In this document: piece by piece, positions 1 through 5,286 of the stretch | Position numbering within the stretch: position 1 is the first letter of the stretch | Layout of the letters: every line of letters starts with the position of its first letter | Assembly: GCA_017537045.1 (NCBI GenBank) | Contig: JAFYLN010000188.1 | Location: 1-27,763 of the forward strand | Source of the DNA: Oscillospiraceae bacterium | GTDB lineage: Bacteria; Bacillota_A; Clostridia; Oscillospirales; Oscillospiraceae | Direction: 5' to 3' | DNA length: 27,763 nt | The notes under the pieces: model-generated | Database searches by the model: none | Seen by the model: the letters and a program-made list of their open reading frames with translations, nothing else | Told to the model about the DNA's origin: nothing | Translations under genes and position numbers: made by a program

Positions 1-16
1 CGAAGGAGTGATAGAC

Positions 17-877
17 GTGGCAGACAACAAAATTCAGTTATATGAAAATCAGCAGATTCGAACTGCATGGGATGAAGAAAAACAGGAATGGTATTTCTCA
101 ATCGTGGATGTGATTGCGGTTCTGACGGAAAGCGCAGATCCAACTGCCTACTGGCGTAAGCTGAAGCAGCGCCTGAAGGCAGAAGGAAATGAAACCGTGA
201 CAAACTGTCACGGTTTAAAGATGAAGGCCGCTGACGGAAAGCGCCGTTTGACCGATGTGGCATCTTCTGAACAGCTATTGCGTTTGATTCAATCTATCCC
301 GTCTCCAAAGGCAGAACCCTTTAAGCTTTGGCTGGCACGGGTTGGTGCAGAACGAATTGAAGAAACTATTGATCCGGAGCAGGCTATCGACCGGGCACTG
401 GAAACTTATCAGCGAAAAGGCTACAGCGACGAGTGGATTCATCAGCGATTGATGTCCATTCGGGTTCGTAATGCCTTGACAGACGAATGGCAGAAAAGCG
501 GTGTGCAGCAAGGCCGGGAATATGCGATTCTGACAGACGAGATCACAAGGGCATGGTCGGGTATGAGCACCCGGCAGTATAAGAATCTGAAGGGACTCAA
601 GAAAGAAAACCTCCGGGATAATATGTCGGACATGGAACTGATTCTGAACATGCTTGCTGAGTCCACTTCTACGGAAATTTCTAAAAATGAGAATCCGTCT
701 TCCTTTGCGGAAAGTCAGGCCATTGCCAAGCGTGGCGGTAAGGCTGCATTGGAAGCAAGAAAGGCTGTGGAGCAGCAGACCGGAAAATCCGTAATCACCA
801 GTCAAAATGCAGTTGAACTGAATGCTGTGGTTACGAATATGATTGAAGAAGTCAGCAAAGCGGTTGACGAGGAATAA
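17..877 (+). CDS. Bro-N / DinD-type DNA-binding protein
   Basis: The protein begins with a Bro-N-like domain (about residues 10-110: WYFSIVDVIAVL followed by a YWRKLKQRL helix), the fold of phage antirepressors. It continues into the longer C-terminal region found in DinD-like proteins (EWIHQRLMSIRVRNALTDEW, then GREYAILTDEI). A role in DNA binding, or in a phage or element decision, follows from the family; the target is unknown. An in-frame GTG lies at 8, but AAGGAG at 3-8 is spaced 8 nt from the GTG at 17, so I chose 17, giving 286 residues. The gene lies 36 nt before a SWIM protein and the recombinase, which suggests an element-borne operon. It seems intact at its 3' end; its upstream context is outside the window. 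Confidence 0.85.
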   Translation: MADNKIQLYENQQIRTAWDEEKQEWYFSIVDVIAVLTESADPTAYWRKLKQRLKAEGNETVTNCHGLKMKAADGKRRLTDVASSEQLLRLIQSIPSPKAEPFKLWLARVGAERIEETIDPEQAIDRALETYQRKGYSDEWIHQRLMSIRVRNALTDEWQKSGVQQGREYAILTDEITRAWSGMSTRQYKNLKGLKKENLRDNMSDMELILNMLAESTSTEISKNENPSSFAESQAIAKRGGKAALEARKAVEQQTGKSVITSQNAVELNAVVTNMIEEVSKAVDEE

Positions 878-913
878 TACTCTTATTGTGTTGAACGAAA
901 GTGAGGGGGTAGA

Positions 914-1381
914 ATGGGACTTCTGGAATGTGCAAGCGGTGCATCTATCTGGCGGGGATATGATTATTTCGAAGAGAAGAAGGTTCTGAGCATCGACGAA
1001 ATCGATCCGGGGATCTACTCTGCGACAGTATCCGGAAGTTCAGACAATGCCTATTCTGTGGAACTTCACATGAAGCATCCAAGGAAATCGAAATGCAACT
1101 GCCCTCACGCAGACGGAAAGAGAATTATTTGTAAGCACATCGTTGCAACATATTTTACCGTTCTTCCCGGCGAAGCCAAGAAATTCTATGAGGAAGCAAT
1201 AGCCTATCAAGAGGAAGAAGAAAAACGCAACGAAGAACTTGCTGACAGGGTTTGTTACTATGTGTGGCATATGAAAAAGGCGGAGCTGCAGGAAGCGCTT
1301 CTGCAAGTATTGTTTGACGGACCCGATTGGCAGTTTGATCGTTTTGTTAGAGATAACGGACTTGAAGATGATTGGAGGTGA
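914..1381 (+). CDS. SWIM zinc-finger protein
   Basis: This 155-residue protein carries a SWIM zinc finger, CNCPHADGKRIICKHI at about residues 61-76, which fits the CxCx(n)CxH pattern. Before it lies the typical leading segment WRGYDYFEEKKV. SWIM domains bind DNA or protein and are common in small proteins of Clostridia and mobile elements. After the finger there is a Glu-rich, probably coiled-coil stretch (EEEEKRNEELADR). The start is ATG 914, preceded by GTGAGGGGGT. Its TGA stop at 1379-1381 lies just before the recombinase start at 1389, and the recombinase SD (GGAGG at 1374-1378) sits inside the last codons. The two genes are therefore probably translationally coupled. The specific role is unknown. 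Confidence 0.8.
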   Translation: MGLLECASGASIWRGYDYFEEKKVLSIDEIDPGIYSATVSGSSDNAYSVELHMKHPRKSKCNCPHADGKRIICKHIVATYFTVLPGEAKKFYEEAIAYQEEEEKRNEELADRVCYYVWHMKKAELQEALLQVLFDGPDWQFDRFVRDNGLEDDWR

Positions 1382-1388
1382 AACCGGA

Positions 1389-2417
1389 TTGAAAGCAGTT
1401 ATCTATGCACGATACTCTTCGGATAACCAGCGGGAAGAATCCATCGAAGGTCAGATCCGGGAATGCACCGCCTTTGCAGAAAAGAACGGTATCACGATTC
1501 TGAAGCACTACATTGACCGGGCGTATTCTGCCAAGACAGACAATCGTCCGGAGTTCCAGCGGATGATCAATGACAGCAGACAAAGACTGTTTGATATTGT
1601 CCTTGTGTGGAAGCTGGATCGCTTCGCAAGAAACCGCTATGACAGCGCCAACTACAAGAACATCCTAAAGAAGAACGGTGTTCGGGTGGTATCCGCCAAC
1701 GAGCCGATCTCTGACCGCTCCGAGGGTATTCTGCTGGAGTCCATGCTGGAGGGTTTTGCGGAATACTTCTCTGCCGACCTTGCAGAAAAGGTCAGCCGGG
1801 GCATGACCGAGAATGCGCTGAAATGCAAGTTCAACGGCGGCAATCCCACCATAGGATTTACCTCCGATAAGGAGCAGAACATTCTAATTGATCCGGTGAA
1901 AGCTCCCTTTGTTTTGGATGCTTTCAAACTGTACGATGATGGTGCTACCATGTTGCAGATTCGGGATTTCTTGAACGAGCACAATGTGCTGAACAGTCGG
2001 GGCAATCCCCATACGGTCAACAGTGTGGCGAAGATTCTCAAGAACCGCCGCTACATTGGTGAGTACAGTTATCGTGACATTGTGATACCCAACGGCATCC
2101 CGGCCATCGTGCCACAAGACCTCTTTGACCGGGTGCTGGATATGAGCAAAGAAAAGAACAGACGGATTTTGATCGATATGTTCATCAACCGGGTTTATCT
2201 GTACGATGACAAACTGGTCATCACGTTCAACGATAAGGATGGTGCGGAAACCATCACATTGGAAGACATGGAAACCGCTCTGGCTGAGGCCGGGTTCGGT
2301 TCGGATTTGGTTAGCTTCGCTGTACCATTATCAGAGTTACCAAATCTGGTAACTCTGATTTTGTTTTCTCCCGTTTTCTTTTATTTTCTTGATTATGCTG
2401 TCTCAACCATGGTATAA
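1389..2417 (+). CDS. Large serine recombinase, internally deleted
   Basis: This is a site-specific recombinase of the resolvase/invertase family. The N-terminal catalytic domain has ARYSSDNQ with nucleophile Ser10, EESIEGQI and WKLDRFARN; the recombinase domain follows (about residues 145-245, ending in NRRYIGEYSYRD and IPAIVPQDLFDRV). I chose TTG 1389 because GGAGG at 1374-1378 is well spaced and the family starts MKAVIYARYS. Only 342 residues result, against roughly 500 or more for the family. After DLFDRV (residue 249, near base 2135) the sequence jumps to KNRRILIDMFINRVYLYDD, which normally follows the zinc ribbon and coiled coil, so both appear to be deleted in frame. The last ~28 codons run through a terminator hairpin (2330-2359). 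It probably mobilised the surrounding element; present activity is doubtful. Confidence 0.85.
   Translation: MKAVIYARYSSDNQREESIEGQIRECTAFAEKNGITILKHYIDRAYSAKTDNRPEFQRMINDSRQRLFDIVLVWKLDRFARNRYDSANYKNILKKNGVRVVSANEPISDRSEGILLESMLEGFAEYFSADLAEKVSRGMTENALKCKFNGGNPTIGFTSDKEQNILIDPVKAPFVLDAFKLYDDGATMLQIRDFLNEHNVLNSRGNPHTVNSVAKILKNRRYIGEYSYRDIVIPNGIPAIVPQDLFDRVLDMSKEKNRRILIDMFINRVYLYDDKLVITFNDKDGAETITLEDMETALAEAGFGSDLVSFAVPLSELPNLVTLILFSPVFFYFLDYAVSTMV
2330..2364 (+). terminator. Intrinsic terminator inside the recombinase 3' end
   Basis: A 12-bp perfect stem (2330-2341 paired with 2348-2359, arms ATCAGAGTTACC and GGTAACTCTGAT) has a 6-nt loop and is followed by a T-rich tract (TTTGTTTTC). It has the form of a Rho-independent terminator but lies about 55 bp before the annotated stop codon. 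This suggests the original stop was upstream and was lost. Confidence 0.65.
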
Positions 2418-2418
2418 A

Positions 2419-2437
2419 TCTTATAAGAATATTCGCA
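2419..2437 (+). repeat. 19-bp near-direct repeat, left copy
   Basis: The copy TCTTATAAGAATATTCGCA matches 17 of 19 positions of the sequence at 3547-3565 in the same orientation. The two copies bracket the broken toxin-like gene and its neighbour. They may be remnants of a recombination or insertion event. Confidence 0.55.
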
Positions 2438-2439
2438 TT

Positions 2440-2478
2440 ACAGGAGTGTTTTCACAGGCTCTCCTGTTAAATTTTTGT
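2440..2478 (+). terminator. Weak terminator-like hairpin
   Basis: ACAGGAG (2440-2446) pairs with CTCCTGT (2461-2467) across a 14-nt loop, and TTAAATTTTTG follows. The 7-bp stem and broken T tract make it weak. It could end recombinase transcription that reads past the internal hairpin. Confidence 0.35.
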
Positions 2479-2492
2479 AAACATTTCTCAAA

Positions 2493-2514
2493 TGTTGCAC
2501 GTTTGTGTGCAACA
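2493..2514. repeat. Inverted repeat upstream of the toxin-like gene
   Basis: TGTTGCAC and GTGCAACA form an 8-bp inverted repeat around a 6-nt centre, about 70 bp before the start at 2582, with no T tract after it. It could be an operator or an RNA hairpin. The rest of 2418-2581 shows a second small hairpin (AAGAAC-TTTT-GTTCTT near 2539) and no further gene. Confidence 0.4.
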
Positions 2515-2581
2515 AATGGCCTGTTTTTCCTTACTTGTAGAAGAACTTTTGTTCTTACTGCTTGAAAAGGAGAAGAAAGGG

Positions 2582-3133
2582 ATGTACTATAAACGAAGTA
2601 AAGGGTTATTGCTTGCAAGGAAATCCGTGGATGAGCCAGAGTGGGTTCGATGGACGCACCATTCTGATGGGAAAACTCATTGCGAAGAGTGTCTTATGTT
2701 GGATGGGTGCTGGTTTCAAAAGGAAAATGCACCACACTGACCCCACCATCCGTTCTGTCATTGCACTTTGGATCCCGTTGAGTATACAGTTGTGTTAATA
2801 AACGCAGCAGCCCAAAGTGACTACAGAAAATTTGGTCCATACCTGTTCAATACAACCGGCTTATATACCCATACGAAGGAAAAATTGTTTGCTCAATGGG
2901 GATATACTGTTGAGGGTGCTAAGTGGTTGCAGGCAGAAATTGAGAGACAGGGAAGAGAAAAATACATATTAGGAGAATACGAATTAGGAAAACTCAGCAA
3001 AGATGGTCAGCGAATTAGTATTCGTATAGAAATACCCAGAAAAAACGGAGAAGGAAACGTCTCTTTCTTATCAGGATGGATGGTGCATCCGAATGGAAAA
3101 CTTCGCCTGGTAACACCTTGTGGAGGAAAATAA
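2582..3133 (+). pseudogene. MuF-type Cys motif plus DUF6883-like domain, interrupted by TGA
   Basis: One continuous frame runs from ATG 2582 (AGGAG at 2568-2572, 9 nt spacing) to TAA 3131-3133, interrupted only by TGA at 2738-2740 (codon 53). Before the stop lies CEECLMLDGCWF; directly after it in the same frame lies PHHPFCHCTLDP. Together they restore the C-x2-C...HP-x-C-x-C motif typical of the end of MuF/SPP1 gp7 phage head proteins, with the TGA where a Trp (TGG) would fit. The 130 downstream residues resemble DUF6883: YLFNTTGLYTHTKEKLF, then KYILGEYELG, GQRISIRIEIPR and SGWMVHPNGKLRLVTP. Such domains are carried by polymorphic-toxin and MuF proteins. Most of a MuF head domain is missing at the N terminus. 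It is either a pseudogene or read by stop readthrough. The domain names come from pattern memory. Confidence 0.65.
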
Positions 3134-3134
3134 A

Positions 3135-3458
3135 ATGAAAATGATGGATTGTGTTGAAGTGATTATTGAAAAAAGAGAATATTCAAATGATGGTGTTCAT
3201 CTGGGTATGCAGGGGTGGATTTGTGAAGAACAATATAGAACGGGATATTGGCTAGTAAATTTCCCTCAGTGTGGTGAGAATGATGATATTGCAACACTTG
3301 GAGTACGAGAGGAAGATATTAAGGTGATTCCTGTAATGAATGCCTTTGTAAATGAACAAATCAAGGCAAAGTTTGATGCTGAGGAGAAGGCTTTTGAAAA
3401 CGGTGACACCCGGCGTATTTCTAATGGCTATGAAGATATTTCTGATTACATGATTTGA
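3135..3458 (+). CDS. Small acidic protein, possible immunity partner
   Basis: This is a 107-residue protein of no firmly recognised family. The first ~70 residues (MQGWICEEQYRTGYWLVNFP, then DDIATLGVREEDIKVIP) suggest a small SH3-like beta barrel comparable to DUF4926-type immunity proteins. The remainder is charged and probably helical. ATG 3135 is preceded by GGAGG at 3122-3126 (8 nt spacing), which lies within the last codons of the upstream frame whose TAA ends at 3133, so the two are coupled. A position directly behind a toxin-like domain is typical of immunity genes. That is inference from context; an unrelated phage-derived hypothetical is the alternative. The gene is AT-rich compared with the carbohydrate genes downstream, which fits acquisition by transfer. 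Confidence 0.6.
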   Translation: MKMMDCVEVIIEKREYSNDGVHLGMQGWICEEQYRTGYWLVNFPQCGENDDIATLGVREEDIKVIPVMNAFVNEQIKAKFDAEEKAFENGDTRRISNGYEDISDYMI

Positions 3459-3546
3459 TTGTTCCGCTACATTTGTGAAGAAAAACAAGGAAATCTATTG
3501 CTCTGAAATCCCAAAAACTGTTGGTATGGCTTAGATTTTCAAAAAG

Positions 3547-3565
3547 TCCTATAAGAACATTCGCA
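3547..3565 (+). repeat. 19-bp near-direct repeat, right copy
   Basis: TCCTATAAGAACATTCGCA matches 17 of 19 positions of the left copy at 2419-2437. It lies immediately before the strong terminator at 3567 and after the last gene of the AT-rich module. Confidence 0.55.
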
Positions 3566-3566
3566 C

Positions 3567-3606
3567 CAAAAAATAAGAGAGGGCTTTTGCCCTCTCTTAT
3601 TTTTTG
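3567..3606. terminator. Strong bidirectional terminator
   Basis: An 18-bp perfect stem (3567-3584 with 3589-3606) closes on a TTTT loop. The GC-rich inner half is AGAGAGGGC and the outer half is A-rich on the left and T-rich on the right, so it should terminate on both strands. It closes the mobile-element module on the plus strand and could also catch readthrough from the minus-strand operon to its right. Confidence 0.9.
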
Positions 3607-3608
3607 CG

Positions 3609-3701
3609 CGGAAGGGACTCGGATAATAAAATGCGGCGCGCATTCAGCGCCGCCGGCGACGGCTTGACGGAGCCGAACCTTGATTTCTCGAGTCCCTTCC
3701 G
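3609..3701. repeat. Cloverleaf-like inverted-repeat element
   Basis: A 13-bp perfect inverted repeat (CGGAAGGGACTCG at 3609-3621 with CGAGTCCCTTCCG at 3689-3701) encloses two further hairpins: GCGGCGC/GCGCCGC (3633-3639 with 3647-3653) and CGGCT/AGCCG (3660-3664 with 3671-3675). The fold is a three-way junction. It looks like a small palindromic mobile unit or a structured RNA. No gene overlaps it convincingly. Confidence 0.6.
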
Positions 3702-3933
3702 GCGTACTGCACGGCAAAACAGCACAATAATATGCCCCGACTGCTGTAAGCGAAGAGGATATACTTCGTATGGCTCAAAGTGTTCCCGCCAACACAGTCA
3801 ATGTTGGGAATCCGTAGAAAAATGCTGATAGCAGCGCCGGCACGTCAGGGATGCTGCGCCCTACGGGGAAGACAAATAATGGAAGCGCAGGCACCCCCCG
3901 ATCCAATTGCGGATCAGGGGGCGTTGATTCCGA
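3702..3933. other. Intergenic stretch with no clear gene
   Basis: No intact gene is supported. A short plus-strand frame (about 3741-3816) encodes VSEEDILRMAQSVPANTVN before a stop, vaguely like the C terminus of a DUF4367-type protein. It may be a gene remnant, but the match is weak. An imperfect 11-bp stem (3894-3904 with 3911-3921, one mismatch) lies just beyond the stop of the minus-strand DUF4956 gene. It could end that operon, although no T tract follows it on that strand. Confidence 0.4.
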
Positions 3934-4605
3934 TCAGGCTTCCTTGCGGCAATCCACAAGGGAAACGCTCAGCACACCGGGCAGTGCTTTCAACTGGCCT
4001 ACGTCACGGTAGCCCTGATGGCACACGCCAATCTCGTAAATGCTTTCGCTGTACTTACCCGTATCGACACAGGAGGTCAGGGCGAAGGACAGGTGCTTTG
4101 CATCCAGCAGTTCTTCCACGCGGGCGAAAGCCTCGCTGTTTTCTGCGCGGATCACCAGCAGGAAGGGCTTTGCCGTGGCATCCATATAGCGGATACTCAG
4201 CAGGCAGACCAGACCTCCTACCAGACAGCCGGTCAGGGTCAGCAGGTAGAAGCCTGCGCCTGCGGTGATGCCTGCGGCTACCGCCCAGAACAGAAATGCG
4301 GTGTCGGCAGGATCTTTCACAGCCGTGCGGAAACGGACGATGGACAGGGCACCCACCATGCCGAGGGACAGGGCGAGGTTGGAGGTAATGGTCAGCACCA
4401 TGGTGGCGGTGGTGGTGCAGATCAGCAGCAGGGACAGCTGGAAGCTGCTGCTGACGGCGGTGCGGCGCATGGCGCGCTTGTAAATGAACAGGATGAAGAT
4501 ACCTGCTGCAAGGGAAAGTCCCAGACCCAGCAGCATCTGCCAGACGGAAATGCTTCCGTCAAAACGCTGGATCACGCTGTTTTTCATAATATCCCAGATA
4601 CTCAT
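3934..4605 (-). CDS. DUF4956 integral membrane protein
   Basis: This 223-residue protein has four or five hydrophobic segments (about residues 23-43, 57-95, 104-121 and 123-138) and the family hallmark GALSIVRFRTAVKDP at residues 85-99, followed by DTAFLFWAVAAG. The soluble C-terminal part (about 145-223) resembles a small ferredoxin-like sensing domain. The family is uncharacterised but often lies beside VTC polyphosphate polymerase and CotH genes, as here. The start at 4605 is supported by AAGGAG eight nt upstream on the minus strand. It is the last gene of a three-gene operon, 12 nt after the polymerase. A membrane partner or channel for the polymerase is an attractive but untested idea. 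Confidence 0.85.
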   Translation of the reverse strand: MSIWDIMKNSVIQRFDGSISVWQMLLGLGLSLAAGIFILFIYKRAMRRTAVSSSFQLSLLLICTTTATMVLTITSNLALSLGMVGALSIVRFRTAVKDPADTAFLFWAVAAGITAGAGFYLLTLTGCLVGGLVCLLSIRYMDATAKPFLLVIRAENSEAFARVEELLDAKHLSFALTSCVDTGKYSESIYEIGVCHQGYRDVGQLKALPGVLSVSLVDCRKEA

Positions 4606-4617
4606 GGTTTTGTCTCC

Positions 4618-5283
4618 TTAAAATTTCACGCGGCACAGCGCGTATTTGGAAAGGGAAAGCTGTTGCGCTTTCACGCGGGTAAGCTTGCGGGCAAAGGCGG
4701 GAAGGTAGGTGCCGTACTTGACCTCCATGACCACCTGACCGGCTCCCAGAACAGGAATGCCCCGGAAACCGGGGTCGCTCAGGGCGAGGGCATCGGGGGG
4801 GAGCGCTTCCAGATCACGGTCGAAGGTCAGACGGAAGTCACTGCCCTCATGGTAGAAGGCGTCACGGGTGTAGCGCACGGCTACAACGGGCTTCTGCGTT
4901 TTGGACTGCATCTGCTGCAGCAGTTCCCGCGCCGTACCGTTTGTCTGCTCCCAGATACCCGGCTCCGCCAGCAGGGGAACCTGCTCCCAGCCGATAACGG
5001 CGGAAATCTTGTTGGTCAGAATGCCCAGCTTGTCTTTGCGCTCCAGACGTACAAACCTGGTGTCGTAATCATAGGTGCGGACACGGAATTTGCTGTGCAG
5101 TTTCAAACCGTCCAGCTTTTCATACAGTCCGGTGTTTTCCGGGTCGTCGTAATAGATGGATGTGATGGTGTAGGTTCCGCCGTCACCATGGCTGTCAGGC
5201 GTAAGCAGGCCTCTGGCACGGCGGAGCAGTTCGGCATACTGCCGGTAGGTGATGATGTATTTTTCTTCATGACGTGACAGCAT
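4618..5283 (-). CDS. VTC-domain polyphosphate polymerase
   Basis: This 221-residue protein consists of one VTC (triphosphate-tunnel) domain, the fold that makes polyphosphate from nucleotide gamma-phosphates in yeast Vtc4. Tunnel-type charged residues are visible in order: EEKY (6-9), KFRVRTYD (Arg67, Arg69), RLERKDK (Glu81, Lys83), FRLTFDRD (Arg151), VVMEVKY (Glu187, Lys189) and the final SLSKY (Lys213). No membrane segment is present, so the domain is cytosolic unless held by its partner. It starts 3 nt after the CotH gene stop, with GAGGTG overlapping that stop, and precedes DUF4956 by 12 nt. The enzyme activity follows from the family; the product in this organism is untested. Confidence 0.85.
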   Translation of the reverse strand: MLSRHEEKYIITYRQYAELLRRARGLLTPDSHGDGGTYTITSIYYDDPENTGLYEKLDGLKLHSKFRVRTYDYDTRFVRLERKDKLGILTNKISAVIGWEQVPLLAEPGIWEQTNGTARELLQQMQSKTQKPVVAVRYTRDAFYHEGSDFRLTFDRDLEALPPDALALSDPGFRGIPVLGAGQVVMEVKYGTYLPAFARKLTRVKAQQLSLSKYALCRVKF

Positions 5284-5286
5284 GGC

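Noticed and set aside
1314..1388. Upstream extension of the recombinase from a start at 1314, overlapping the SWIM gene
   Set aside because: The extra 25 residues do not belong to the family. TTG 1389 has a well-placed SD and yields the standard N terminus.
2738..2740. TGA read as selenocysteine or as a reassigned Trp codon
   Set aside because: No convincing SECIS-like hairpin follows at the right distance, and the residue context is not that of known selenoproteins. Several intact genes in the window end in TGA, so genome-wide reassignment is excluded.
2562..2798. A 78-codon frame in a different register over the broken toxin gene
   Set aside because: It has no family match, and the other register restores a conserved cysteine motif across the TGA, so a frameshift is not needed.
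3609..3701. A tRNA gene suggested by CGAGTCCCTTCCG and a cloverleaf-like fold
   Set aside because: The outer stem is 13 bp, there are only two inner arms, and no T-loop GTTCGA or anticodon arm of proper size is present.
3859..3875. A partial copy of the GTAGGGGCG element suggested by GCGCCCTACGGGG
   Set aside because: Too short and without a second end; chance similarity is likely.
4018..5277. A 419-codon plus-strand frame opposite the DUF4956 and VTC genes
   Set aside because: Its composition (many Gly, Gln and His) and lack of any motif mark it as a shadow of the two minus-strand genes, which have clear family signatures and SD sites.
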